In this document: positions 1 to 8,871 of the stretch, in pieces
Numbering within the stretch: position 1 is the stretch's first letter
Layout of the letters: each line of letters begins with the position of its first letter
Source: Lachnospiraceae bacterium
GTDB lineage: Bacteria > Bacillota > Clostridia > Lachnospirales > Lachnospiraceae
Length of the DNA stretch: 40,310 nucleotides
Direction: 5' to 3'
Assembly (NCBI GenBank): GCA_017532145.1
Contig: JAFXJR010000064.1
Coordinates: 1 to 40,310, forward strand
Program-made: the position numbers and the translations under genes
The notes under the pieces: model-generated
What the model saw: only the letters and a program-made list of their open reading frames with translations
Told to the model about the DNA's origin: nothing
The model's database searches: none

Positions 1-262
1 TCCCCTGCTGTTCCAACAGACGTTGTACCTGACTCTCTGTTAAAAATCCCATTTCCACTGCCAGTTCACCAAAGCGCTTATCCTCCAGTGCCTGTTTTCT
101 GTTAATCTTCTCTGCCTGCTCCCGGCTTAACAGCCTCTCACTTACCGCAATCAGTCCAAGCTTGACCCGAACTCTTTTTTGCTCCTCCAGAAGTCCTTCC
201 AGTTCTTCGGAAGAAATCAATTTCTGTGCTACTAGAAATCTACCAAAAATTTGACTAAACAT
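1..262 (-). CDS. Partial CDS, N-terminus of a helical protein of unknown function
   Basis: The reading frame runs off the window edge, so only about 87 N-terminal codons are visible. The start is the ATG at 260-262, with a GGAGGG ribosome binding site 5 nt upstream. An ATG 4 nt earlier is out of frame and stops at once, so it is not the start. The product is charged and helical. It has two similar stretches of the type 'FGRFLVAQKLISSEELEGLL' and 'FGELAVEMGFLTESQVQRLL'. This layout recalls the helical N-terminal domains of GspE/MshE-type proteins and of some clostridial proteins annotated as CheX-like. I do not recognise the gene with certainty. It lies downstream of polC on the same strand, about 70 bp away, and may be cotranscribed. 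Confidence 0.75.
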   Translation of the reverse strand, partial: MFSQIFGRFLVAQKLISSEELEGLLEEQKRVRVKLGLIAVSERLLSREQAEKINRKQALEDKRFGELAVEMGFLTESQVQRLLEQQG

Positions 263-334
263 ACATACCCTCCACCCATTCATTCTCATTTACAGTAACT
301 GTTCAGTATGATAACTAATCCTATTATATTATAT

Positions 335-3300
335 TTACGACACAAAATCAAATAAACTTATCTGATTCGATTCAGGAAGATTTCCCAACAGGTTCAAACT
401 GGCCATCAAATCCACAATCGTCTTGGAAACCTTTGCCCTTTGCCGGAAGTCATCCTTGGATAAAAAAGCTCCCTCTTTAGCGGCTTCCACTATGGCATCT
501 GCCGCCTTTTCTCCCAATCCATCGATACTGTTCAGAGAGGGCATCAGCTTATTGCCCACAATCTGAAAGGCTCTGGCCTGAGCCGAAAAAATATCAATAG
601 GCACAAAATCGTAGCCTCTGGCATACATCTCCTGTACCAGCTTCATATCCCGATAGGCATCCTGTTCTTTTTTGGAAAGGGTATCACTTCGCTGTCTGTA
701 CTCTGCCATTACCCTTTCTAAATGCTCCCTCCCCTGGCACATCAGTTCATAAGAAAAGGCAGAGGCTCTGATACTGAAAAAAGAGGCATAAAAAGCCAGA
801 GGATAGTTAATCTTGCAGTAGGCAATACGCCAGGCCATCATGACATAGGCAGCAGCATGTGCCTTGGGAAACATATACTTAATCTTTTTACAGGACCAGA
901 TATACCAGTCCGGCACCTTTGCCTCCCTCATCGCCTTTTCCCAGTCCTCCTTCAGTCCCTTCCCCTTACGGACACTTTCCATAATGGTAAAGGCAAGTGA
1001 ACTTTCTACTCCCATTCCAATCAAATAGACCATAATATCATCTCTGGTACAAATTGCAGTAGAAATAGTAGCCTTTCCTTCTTGAATCAACGTTTGGGCA
1101 TTGCCCAGCCATACGTCTGTACCATGAGCCAATCCGGCAATCCGTACTAAATCAGAAAATGCTTGGGGCTGGGTATCCATTAACATCTGCATAGCAAATT
1201 CCGTACCAAACTCAGGGATACCCAAAGCTCCTAGCTTACAGCCTCCAATCTGTTCCGGTGTAATTCCCAATGCCTCTGTATTTTTAAACAGACTCATTAC
1301 CTGAGGGTCATCTAAAGGAATCTTTACCGGGTCAATTCCCGTCAAATCCTGCAGCATACGAATCATAGTTGGATCATCATGGCCTAAAATATCCAGCTTA
1401 AGCAGGTTATGGTCAATGGAATGGTAGTCAAAATGAGTCGTAATCGTATCGGTGGTCATATCGTTAGCCGGATGCTGAACCGGAGTAAAATAATTAATAT
1501 CCTCTCCCAGAGGAAGGACGATAATCCCTCCCGGATGCTGTCCTGTACTTCTGCGGATTCCGGTACATCCTCTCACCACCCGATTAATCTCACAGGCTCT
1601 CTTTTGCCGTCCTCTTTCTTCAAAATAATTCTTGACATAGCCAAAGGCTGTCTTTTCTGCCAGAGTACCTATCGTTCCTGCCCGGTAGGTCTGTCCGGCA
1701 CCAAAGATTACCTCTGTATATTTATGAGCTTTACTTTGATATTCTCCTGAAAAATTCAAATCAATATCCGGCTCCTTATCTCCCTTAAATCCTAAAAAGG
1801 TTTCAAAGGGAATGTCAAATCCATCCTTTTTTAAGATTGCACCACAAACAGGACAGGCCTTATCCGGCATATCGCAACCTGCTCTTCCTGCATAGGCTCT
1901 TACCTCTTCTGAATCAAAATCACTGTAATGGCACTCTCCGCAGTAGTAGTGCGGACTGAGCGGATTTACCTCTGTAATGCCAGCCATAGTAGCAACAAAG
2001 GAAGAACCTACTGACCCTCGGGAGCCTACCAGATAACCATCCTCCACCGATTTCCATACCAGCTTCTGGGCAATAATATACATCACCGCAAAGCCGTTGG
2101 AAATAATGGAATTCAGCTCTCTTTTCAGCCTGGCCTCCACAATCTCCGGTAGCGGATTTCCATAAATCTCATATGCTTTATGATAGCAGATATCCGTCAG
2201 GGTTTTATCACTGTCCGGGATAACCGGTGCACACTTGTCTGGTCGAACTGGTGATATGGTTTCCACCATATCTGCAATCAGATTGGTATTGGTTATCACT
2301 ACCTCTTCTGCCTTGTCACTGCCCAGATAGGCAAATTCCTCCAACATTTCCTCTGTCGTTCTTAGATATAAAGGGGCCTGGTTATCTGCATCTCCAAAGC
2401 CCTTTCCTGCCATAATAATCCGACGGTATACCTCCCCCTCCGGATCCAGAAAATGCACATCACAGGTAGCTACTACCGGCTTGTTAAACTGTTCTCCCAG
2501 CTTGACAATCCGACGATTCATCTCCAGAATATCCTCCACAGACTGAATATTCTTTACCTTTTCTGAAGCAATCATAAACTGGTTATTGCCTGCCGGCTGA
2601 ATCTCTAAATAATCATAAAAATTGACGATTCTTGCAATATCCTCCTCCGACTTTCCATCCAATAAAGCCCGATACAACTCTCCTGCCTCACAGGCTGTCC
2701 CCAGAATCAATCCCTCTCTGCATTCCTTTAACAGACTTTTGGGTACCCTTGGTATACGACTGAAATACGTTAAATGAGACTCGGAAACCAATCGGTACAA
2801 ATTGACTCGTCCCACATCATTTTTTGCCAGAATAATGGCATGATAAGCTGGCAGCCGCTTTACAATATCCGGACTGGAAGCCCCTCTCTGATTGATTGCC
2901 TTTAAGGTGGTAACTCCTTCTTTTTCCAACAGAGGAATAAACCGGACGAAAATCTCAGCCGTGGCCTCCGCATCGTCTACTGCTCGATGATGATTTTCCA
3001 GAGAAATTCCCAAAGTCTTTGCCACAGCATCCAAAGTATGCTTAGCCTGATGAGGCAGCAGCAGTCTGGCAATCCCTACGGTATCCACATAGGTAAACTC
3101 CTGACGAATGCCCAATCGCTGGGCATTTTCCAGAATAAAGCTCATATCAAAGTTGGCATTGTGGGCAACCAGCACAGCATCAGCACAAAATGTGAGAAAC
3201 TCAGGCAGTACCTGCTCAATCATCGGAGCATCTACCACCATTCCGTCATGAATCCCTGTCAGCTTTTCAATTTCATAGGGAATAGGTACATCAGGATTGA

Positions 3301-4885
3301 CAAAGGAGGAATACCGTCCGGTAATTTTTCCCTGCTCCACCTTTACAGCACCAATCTCAATAATTCGATTCTGTACAGGTGAAAATCCGGTGGTTTCTAT
3401 ATCAAAGACGACAAAGGTATCCTGAAAATCCTGCCCTTTTTCTCCTGTGACGATTTCCTTTAAATCGTCTACCACATAGGCTTCTACACCATAGATAACC
3501 TTAAAGAAGTCCTGTTTATCCGGATTTTCTTCCCCCACCTCCTTCCGTCTGGCTTTTTCTGCCTTCCATAAATCCTCCCAAACATGGTTGGCATCGGGAA
3601 ACGATTGAACCACTCCATGATCCGTAATCGCAATAGCAGGGTGTCCCCACTGATACGCTCTTTTCACAATATCCTTTGCCTCTGAAACTCCATCCATATC
3701 ACTCATCTTCGTATGGCAGTGCAGCTCCACTCTTTTTTTCACACTATGATCCATCCTGCTGGTAGTAAAGTCAGGAATCTTCTTTACTCCACTGATAGAA
3801 CCAATGGTCAGCTCATGGTCAAATTTATCCAGAACAGCCATCCCCTTTACCTTGACGAAAGCACCTACAAAAATTCCTCTGGTAATTTCCTCCACCTGAT
3901 CGTTGCCCACAAAAATTTTAAACGTTAAGGTATCCGTAAAATCAGTAATATCATAAAAAAGAATGGTTTTTTCGTTCCGGATTTCCCGCTTATCCATATG
4001 GATAATCTTTCCCCGAATCACCACTTCTCCCATTTCTCCGATAATCTCCTCAATATGTATGGCACTTTCATCAAAATCCCTGCCATATATTACGTCAGGG
4101 TTATCGGATTTTTTCACCCCGCGTCTGGATTCTGACCGGTTGGATTCCTTATTGTGATAAAAACCTTTATCTTCCCTCTGTCCTTTATCTGCTGAAGGTG
4201 GCAGACCTGCTCCTTTGGGTGATTTTCCCTCTCCCTTTTTAGGAGAAGCAGAAGCAGTTTCCTGCCAGACTGATGGCTGAGACTGATTGTCTCCTGCCTT
4301 AGTTTCCCAGACTCTGGCACTGATTTCTTCTACCTGTCTTGCAATTCGCTGCTCTTCCTCCGCTTTGTGGGTTTTTATCCTTCCTTCTTTGTAGGCAATA
4401 CCTACCTCTGCCTGAAGTCCAAATCTTTCATTTAAAATCTTATCCAAAATTTCTTTTAAATCCTCTGCTTTACTTCGGGCTGGTACGGAATCGTCTATGG
4501 TCAATAAAACCTGATCCTCTGCAGGATAGGATATATCTGCCCTTTTAAAAATATGGTATTCCACCGGACTGTAATCTTTCAACTCCAAAAGGATGCTATC
4601 TCTGTATTGCTCCATAAACTTACAGAGATTATACTGGGCAGAAAGCCTGTATTTTTCATAAAGCTTCACTTGCATCGTCATCCCCGGAAACAACTGCTTT
4701 TTCATATCCTCCTCCACACGGAAGATATACTGTTTTTCAATCAGTCTGTTGCTGCTGATATAAATACGCAAAAAATCCCTACGTTTGGTAGAAGAAACTC
4801 TTTCTACCTGTACTGGTTCCATCAGACTTCTGATAGAATCCTCCAATCGAAGGGAAGGAAATACATCACAAAATTTCTTCATCAT
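335..4885 (-). CDS. polC: DNA polymerase III alpha subunit, gram-positive PolC type
   Basis: This is the replicative DNA polymerase of low-GC gram-positives, carrying polymerase and 3'-5' proofreading activities in one chain. At 1516 aa it is slightly longer than usual. In order: an N-terminal domain (1-190); a Ser/Lys/Gly-rich low-complexity linker (about 195-265); an OB-fold segment (about 275-370); a PHP domain starting at VELHCHTKMSDMDG (about 386), interrupted by a DnaQ-type exonuclease with DIETTGF (about 495), VAHNANFD and HHRAVDDAEAT; and the polymerase core with GSRGSVGSS, a Cys cluster (CGEC...CPVCG) and the catalytic PDIDLNFSGEYQ. The linker makes the protein a little longer but removes no key residue. 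The start is one of two adjacent ATGs, and the ribosome binding site is weak. It follows ispG on the same strand, a common clostridial order, but a palindromic element lies between them. Confidence 0.98.
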   Translation of the reverse strand: MMKKFCDVFPSLRLEDSIRSLMEPVQVERVSSTKRRDFLRIYISSNRLIEKQYIFRVEEDMKKQLFPGMTMQVKLYEKYRLSAQYNLCKFMEQYRDSILLELKDYSPVEYHIFKRADISYPAEDQVLLTIDDSVPARSKAEDLKEILDKILNERFGLQAEVGIAYKEGRIKTHKAEEEQRIARQVEEISARVWETKAGDNQSQPSVWQETASASPKKGEGKSPKGAGLPPSADKGQREDKGFYHNKESNRSESRRGVKKSDNPDVIYGRDFDESAIHIEEIIGEMGEVVIRGKIIHMDKREIRNEKTILFYDITDFTDTLTFKIFVGNDQVEEITRGIFVGAFVKVKGMAVLDKFDHELTIGSISGVKKIPDFTTSRMDHSVKKRVELHCHTKMSDMDGVSEAKDIVKRAYQWGHPAIAITDHGVVQSFPDANHVWEDLWKAEKARRKEVGEENPDKQDFFKVIYGVEAYVVDDLKEIVTGEKGQDFQDTFVVFDIETTGFSPVQNRIIEIGAVKVEQGKITGRYSSFVNPDVPIPYEIEKLTGIHDGMVVDAPMIEQVLPEFLTFCADAVLVAHNANFDMSFILENAQRLGIRQEFTYVDTVGIARLLLPHQAKHTLDAVAKTLGISLENHHRAVDDAEATAEIFVRFIPLLEKEGVTTLKAINQRGASSPDIVKRLPAYHAIILAKNDVGRVNLYRLVSESHLTYFSRIPRVPKSLLKECREGLILGTACEAGELYRALLDGKSEEDIARIVNFYDYLEIQPAGNNQFMIASEKVKNIQSVEDILEMNRRIVKLGEQFNKPVVATCDVHFLDPEGEVYRRIIMAGKGFGDADNQAPLYLRTTEEMLEEFAYLGSDKAEEVVITNTNLIADMVETISPVRPDKCAPVIPDSDKTLTDICYHKAYEIYGNPLPEIVEARLKRELNSIISNGFAVMYIIAQKLVWKSVEDGYLVGSRGSVGSSFVATMAGITEVNPLSPHYYCGECHYSDFDSEEVRAYAGRAGCDMPDKACPVCGAILKKDGFDIPFETFLGFKGDKEPDIDLNFSGEYQSKAHKYTEVIFGAGQTYRAGTIGTLAEKTAFGYVKNYFEERGRQKRACEINRVVRGCTGIRRSTGQHPGGIIVLPLGEDINYFTPVQHPANDMTTDTITTHFDYHSIDHNLLKLDILGHDDPTMIRMLQDLTGIDPVKIPLDDPQVMSLFKNTEALGITPEQIGGCKLGALGIPEFGTEFAMQMLMDTQPQAFSDLVRIAGLAHGTDVWLGNAQTLIQEGKATISTAICTRDDIMVYLIGMGVESSLAFTIMESVRKGKGLKEDWEKAMREAKVPDWYIWSCKKIKYMFPKAHAAAYVMMAWRIAYCKINYPLAFYASFFSIRASAFSYELMCQGREHLERVMAEYRQRSDTLSKKEQDAYRDMKLVQEMYARGYDFVPIDIFSAQARAFQIVGNKLMPSLNSIDGLGEKAADAIVEAAKEGAFLSKDDFRQRAKVSKTIVDLMASLNLLGNLPESNQISLFDFVS

Positions 4886-4972
4886 TCTTTTATTCCCATC
4901 TTATTCTGTTTAAGTCTTCAGGGTATATCTATATCTAAACCTATACTTATCTTATCTGCATACCCTACATAC

Positions 4973-5196
4973 ATCGAATAATTAATATGATGCTAGGGTC
5001 AAAAGGTCATCTATTTTCTTGCTTGCATGAAAATAGATGACTTTAGGACCCACAAAACATGCGAAAGTAGCTATTTTTTGCAGAAAAATGTACGGATTTC
5101 AAATGTTTTTAGGATTTCGTGAGCGTGAAACGCGAAGAAATTCGTAAGCATCAAGGGGTCAAATGCTTTTGACCCCAACATCATTAATATTCGATA
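4973..5196. repeat. MITE-like palindromic element between ispG and polC
   Basis: The first about 36 bp (from ATCGAATAATTAATATGATG) and the last about 36 bp are inverted copies with small differences; both inner arms carry GGGTCAAAAG. Inside are further dyads, including a perfect 12-bp stem (TCATCTATTTTC with GAAAATAGATGA, 5009-5042) and a CGTGAGCG/CGCG-rich dyad. No ORF of note is present. The terminal inverted repeats plus internal hairpins fit a non-autonomous transposable element or a large transcribed hairpin. No clear target duplication can be defined. It would be transcribed if ispG and polC share an mRNA. Confidence 0.7.
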
Positions 5197-5198
5197 TA

Positions 5199-6254
5199 CT
5201 AAGTATTCCAATGCAGTAATTCTTCCCTCAATACAGAAAGCAGCTGTTCTTCCGGTACCTTTCTGATAATTTCTCCTTTTTTAATCAATAATCCCTCTCC
5301 CTGACCACCGGCAATACCAATATCTGCCTCCTTCGCCTCACCAGGACCATTCACTGCACACCCCATAACTGCCACCTTAATATCCAGAGGGATGTCTTCC
5401 ACCAGCTGTTCCACTTGATTGGCTAGACCAATTAAATCGATTTTTGTTCTCCCACAGGTTGGACAGGATACTACCTCTACCCCTCCCTTTCTCAAGCCCA
5501 GAGAACGGAGTATCAGTCTGGCAGAACGAATCTCCTCCACCGGATCTCCCGTTAAAGACACTCGAATGGTATCTCCAATTCCCTGATAGAGAATTACACC
5601 CAGACCTACCCCTGACTTAATATTTCCGCTTACCAGAGTACCAGATTCCGTAATCCCCACATGAAGGGGATAATCCGTTTGTCTTGCCAGCAGTTCATGA
5701 GCCTGAATACACATCATTACATCGGAAGACTTAATACTGATGACCAGATTGTGATAGTCCAAATCCTCTATCATTTTAACCTTATCCAAAGCACTTTCTA
5801 CAATTCCTTCTGCTGTCACTCCTGTATATTTTTGAATCAGTTCTCTTTCCAGAGAACCACTGTTTACCCCTACACGAATAGGAATTTGCCTTTCCTTTGC
5901 TGCCTGCACCACAGCAGCCACCTTTTCTCTACCTCCTATATTCCCCGGATTAATCCGTATCTTGTCTGCCCCATACTCTATGGCTGCTATAGCCATTCGA
6001 TAATCAAAATGAATATCCGCTACTAATGGAATAGAAATCTGACGCTTAATCTCACCAATGGCCTCCGCTGCCTCCATCGTAGGCACTGTACAACGTACAA
6101 TCTCACAGCCTGCCTTCTCCAGCCTGTGAATCTGGGCTACTGTAGCTTCTACATTCTCCGTTCTAGTATTGGTCATGGACTGTATGGCAATAGGATTGCC
6201 GCCCCCAATCCATCTATCTCCTATCTGTATCTTTCTGGTCTGTTCCCTATGCAT
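5199..6254 (-). CDS. ispG: 4-hydroxy-3-methylbut-2-enyl diphosphate synthase (flavodoxin/ferredoxin)
   Basis: IspG (GcpE) converts MEcPP to HMBPP with a [4Fe-4S] cluster in the cytosolic MEP isoprenoid pathway. The 351-aa length is that of the short bacterial type. The N-terminal TIM barrel shows [21 protein letters not shown] and RINPGNIG. The C-terminal half has the cluster ligands in SCPTCGR and [21 protein letters not shown]. The start ATG has an AGGAGG 6-7 nt upstream. In related genomes it normally follows rseP directly. Here about 3.7 kb with a phosphatase/kinase pair and transposon debris lies between, so ispG probably needs its own promoter or long read-through. Confidence 0.98.
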   Translation of the reverse strand: MHREQTRKIQIGDRWIGGGNPIAIQSMTNTRTENVEATVAQIHRLEKAGCEIVRCTVPTMEAAEAIGEIKRQISIPLVADIHFDYRMAIAAIEYGADKIRINPGNIGGREKVAAVVQAAKERQIPIRVGVNSGSLERELIQKYTGVTAEGIVESALDKVKMIEDLDYHNLVISIKSSDVMMCIQAHELLARQTDYPLHVGITESGTLVSGNIKSGVGLGVILYQGIGDTIRVSLTGDPVEEIRSARLILRSLGLRKGGVEVVSCPTCGRTKIDLIGLANQVEQLVEDIPLDIKVAVMGCAVNGPGEAKEADIGIAGGQGEGLLIKKGEIIRKVPEEQLLSVLREELLHWNT

Positions 6255-6483
6255 ATTTTTCCTCCTGCCTCAGAGCCGTAAAAGACCCCATATCCTATCC
6301 ATATCATACTCCTCCCCCTATTGGGGTTCAAGACCTTTCAAATAGAAAATTCTGTTTTTTATCCCAGCTTTGTTCTTCTCCCATTCAAATCTCAGTTTCT
6401 CTATCTAAGCTTTATGATTCTTAACCTCAACCTTCGGTTTCTTCACCAGAACTTTGCCCTGCATCAAAGGAGCTGCTTCTTTA

Positions 6484-7899
6484 TCAAGGGGCTGTCCTTT
6501 TCAGGTAAAACGTTCTATTTCGCCTCTCTCCCGTATCCAACTCCACACATTCCAGCTCCAGCTCGTAGCTTTCACCTGGTTCAAAATTTTCAATGGGTAG
6601 CTCCAACTTTAAGCTTCCATCCAAAGAATATTCTACCCCATAGCGTATTAAAATCTTCTGTCCCTGTCTATTTTTTACATGAACCGTCAGTTCCTCTTCC
6701 CTGGCCCAGGCACTGGTATCCAAGGCTGCCAGGGTAAGCATTCCTGCCAAAGTTGACAGCAACAGTCCCTTTCCCTGCTTGGCAGTCAGCAACAGGCTTC
6801 TTCCCTGCTTAACCTCCCTTCTGTCCTTATCCTGCCATCCCCGTACTGCCTCTCTGGCTGTACAGGCAGCAAAAATAAATAGGGCTGCCCGCAGTACCTT
6901 CCTTACCGCCTGGGAATCCGGCTCTATTTCCAACAGCCTGAGTCGGCTGTTTAAAAGCTTTCCTGGCAGCCATTCTATAGCAAAGATTCCTGTTTCCATA
7001 CAGCTATTGATAAAAAAAATCGTTAAAAGGAATAGGCAGATTCCATAAGCAAACTGAACTAATCTCTTGATTCCCTTCCTTCTTCTATCTGCTCTTCTAT
7101 AGCTCTCCAGCTCCTCCTTCATCTGGCGTACCGTCTGATATCGCTTCTCCTTTTCTTCCTCAGTAGCTTTTTTAACAATCCTTTCCAACCTCGGAGACAG
7201 ACAGCGGTCATAGGTTCGTAAAGGCTGAATCAAATAGGGAGGCAATGCCGGATTGCATCCTGTCAGCAGATGAAACAGAGTGGCTCCCAGTCCATAAATA
7301 TCACTTCTTTCATCCACCTCTCCCCTTCCCTTTCCCTGAAACAGCTCAGGTGCTGCATAACCATGAGTTCCTGCCTGTACAAAGGCTTCTCTGCCTTCAT
7401 GATACTGCAGATAGGCTGTCCCAAAATCCACCAGCCATAGTTCTCCTTTTCTGTCAATCATAATATTAGAGGGCTTCATATCCCGGTATACCACCGGTCT
7501 TTCTCTTTCATGAAGATAGATTAATACCTCTGCCAGTTTTTTAGCCCAATCCACTGCCTTTTGTTCAGGAATCCGCTGTTGTCTGCGAATATATTCCTCC
7601 AGATTGATTCCCTCTATATATTCCATGATTAAATAGCTGCTCTCTCCTTCTTCCAGATAGTCTCGAATCAATGGCAGAGCAGGATGACGCAGCTCCTTTA
7701 AAATGGTTAGCTCCTTAGAAGAAATTCCATTTTCCCTCTCAAACTCCTTTACTGCCACATCACATTGCAGATGGCTGTCATATGCCCGATATACCCTGCC
7801 GCTTCCTCCCTGCCCCAGCTGTTCACGGATAATGTATTTGCCTCCTATGACTTTTCCATTGAATGTTTCTTTTTTTTGTTTTTTTCCCTGTTCTTCTAT
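6484..7899 (-). CDS. Hanks-type Ser/Thr protein kinase, membrane-anchored, without PASTA domains
   Basis: A cytoplasmic kinase domain has GQGGSGRVY (P-loop), VAVKEF (Lys), VVYRDMKPSNIM (catalytic loop with YRD for HRD), VDFGTAY and APELF. After it come a hydrophobic segment (GICLFLLTIFFINS), one or two weaker ones, and a charged beta-rich C-terminal tail of about 90 aa that may lie outside the cell. PASTA repeats, usual in PrkC/StkP, are absent. The start is unclear. The frame is open up to a TTG at 7977 that lies in a hairpin repeat, but the only good ribosome binding site (AAGGAGGAG) is 8 nt before ATA at 7897-7899, which I chose. No ATG, GTG or plausible TTG occurs between this point and the kinase domain. 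The TTGs at 7977 and 7959 are alternatives. It pairs with the PP2C gene just upstream. Confidence 0.9.
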   Translation of the reverse strand: MEEQGKKQKKETFNGKVIGGKYIIREQLGQGGSGRVYRAYDSHLQCDVAVKEFERENGISSKELTILKELRHPALPLIRDYLEEGESSYLIMEYIEGINLEEYIRRQQRIPEQKAVDWAKKLAEVLIYLHERERPVVYRDMKPSNIMIDRKGELWLVDFGTAYLQYHEGREAFVQAGTHGYAAPELFQGKGRGEVDERSDIYGLGATLFHLLTGCNPALPPYLIQPLRTYDRCLSPRLERIVKKATEEEKEKRYQTVRQMKEELESYRRADRRRKGIKRLVQFAYGICLFLLTIFFINSCMETGIFAIEWLPGKLLNSRLRLLEIEPDSQAVRKVLRAALFIFAACTAREAVRGWQDKDRREVKQGRSLLLTAKQGKGLLLSTLAGMLTLAALDTSAWAREEELTVHVKNRQGQKILIRYGVEYSLDGSLKLELPIENFEPGESYELELECVELDTGERRNRTFYLKRTAP

Positions 7900-7956
7900 A
7901 GCGGTCTCCTCCTTATCTATTAAATTGTATCGAAAAAATGATTGATTTAACCGAAT

Positions 7957-8032
7957 CAAGGAAGTTCCCCCCTTCAAGTACGCTAAGTACTAAGTGGTGA
8001 ACACTACTTCGTCGTGAAAGGGGGCTTCCTTG
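7957..8032. repeat. Long perfect-armed hairpin between the phosphatase and kinase genes
   Basis: The arms CAAGGAAGTTCCCCCC and GGGGGCTTCCTTG (left from 7957, right to 8032) form a stem of about 18 bp with one small mismatch region. Inside are two more dyads (AGTACGCTAAGTACT and AGTGGTGAACACT). There is no T-tract after it on the minus strand, so it is not a classic terminator. It lies in the phosphatase-kinase mRNA just before the kinase ribosome binding site. It could be a small mobile repeat or an mRNA element that sets the ratio of the two products. Confidence 0.75.
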
Positions 8033-8042
8033 TATGGATAAT

Positions 8043-8765
8043 CTACAATAACCGGATGAACACTGCCGAAATATTGTCCTTTTCTCCCTGTCTTTTCACC
8101 CAATCTGCAATTTCCTTTAGTCTTAAAAAAATCTGCTCCCTGGTTCTAATTTCTCTTCCCTGCAAGGTCTCACCCAGTCGTTCCTCTGCAATTCTATTCC
8201 TGAATCCATCGGAACACATGAACAACGACTCGCCCTTCCTTAAATGACCTGTGAATGTATCCGGTTTCTTCCAGCTAAAGCTTCCCACACAGCGGTTGAG
8301 TGCCTGTCCCTCCTCTAGATGATCCTTCGTCAGTTGTTTGATTTTTCCAGCTCTCTTTCCAATTCTATATGCTCTGGTATCTCCACTATGCCATAGGAAA
8401 TATTTTCTTCCATCCAATAGCAGAACGGTGACAGCTGTTCCCAGCTTCTTCTGCCTATGTCTCCCAAAGTCTGACAGTTCCTCGTTACAGGCATATAAGC
8501 TTCGGATACCTGATTGTAAAATCCGCCTTCCTCCTTTTTTCTTTTTCAATAATCCGATTGCCTCTTGATAAAACCATTCTGTCATTCTCTCTGCCACAAA
8601 TCCACTGGCCTTTTCTCCACCCCAAAGTCCTCCAATTCCATCACAGACTACTGCAAATAGGAGCTTTTTTCTTTTTAGAGTTACTTCTTGCAAGGACAGA
8701 GAATCTTCATTCACCGCACGCTTACCTCTGTCCCAGTAAACCTCTGAAACAAAATTTTCCTTAAT
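8043..8765 (-). CDS. PP2C-family protein phosphatase, partner of the adjacent kinase
   Basis: This is a metal-dependent Ser/Thr phosphatase. Motifs: RGKRAVNEDS (first strand and metal Asp), VVCDGIGGLWGGEKAS, FLWHSGDTRAYR, LTKDH, FMCSDGF and KDNISAVFIRL. Length is about 240 aa, the normal single-domain size. The first canonical start (GTG at 8714) would remove the first beta strand and begin right at the NEDS motif. The frame stays open upstream to a TGA and contains no ATG, GTG or TTG. It does contain ATT at 8763-8765 exactly 7 nt after a GGAGG. I therefore place the start at this ATT, giving KENFVSEVYWDRGKR before the motif, as in homologues. It should oppose the kinase encoded 144 nt downstream. 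Confidence 0.9.
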   Translation of the reverse strand: MKENFVSEVYWDRGKRAVNEDSLSLQEVTLKRKKLLFAVVCDGIGGLWGGEKASGFVAERMTEWFYQEAIGLLKKKKGGRRILQSGIRSLYACNEELSDFGRHRQKKLGTAVTVLLLDGRKYFLWHSGDTRAYRIGKRAGKIKQLTKDHLEEGQALNRCVGSFSWKKPDTFTGHLRKGESLFMCSDGFRNRIAEERLGETLQGREIRTREQIFLRLKEIADWVKRQGEKDNISAVFIRLL

Positions 8766-8803
8766 AGTTACACCTCCATTAAAATATGCTTTTCTCTTCT
8801 TTC

Positions 8804-8830
8804 ATAACTGCTCTGTACCCTCACAGTTAC
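8804..8830. repeat. Dispersed palindromic repeat, copy 1
   Basis: The 27-bp sequence begins ATAACTGCTCTGTACCC and ends CACAGTTAC. It matches the copy at 33854-33880 at about 21 of 27 positions, and the arms AACTG/CAGTT pair. A related shorter form lies at 295-308 and a diverged one at 18421-18443. All are intergenic. Confidence 0.55.
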
Positions 8831-8871
8831 CCTACAAAATTCTTCTTTTCTCTGTTGAAAAGATTTTTTGA

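Noticed and set aside
722-4548. Plus-strand open frames opposite polC
   Set aside because: They lie fully inside the conserved PolC frame, have no ribosome binding sites or recognisable domains, and are shadows of a long gene.
4973-5196. Terminator of ispG
   Set aside because: Hairpins are present, but the length and terminal inverted repeats fit an inserted element better and no clear stem followed by T-tract is at the ispG 3' end.
6405-6464. 19-codon ORF after the kinase (MQGKVLVKKPKVEVKNHKA)
   Set aside because: No ribosome binding site and low-complexity lysine/valine composition; likely chance.
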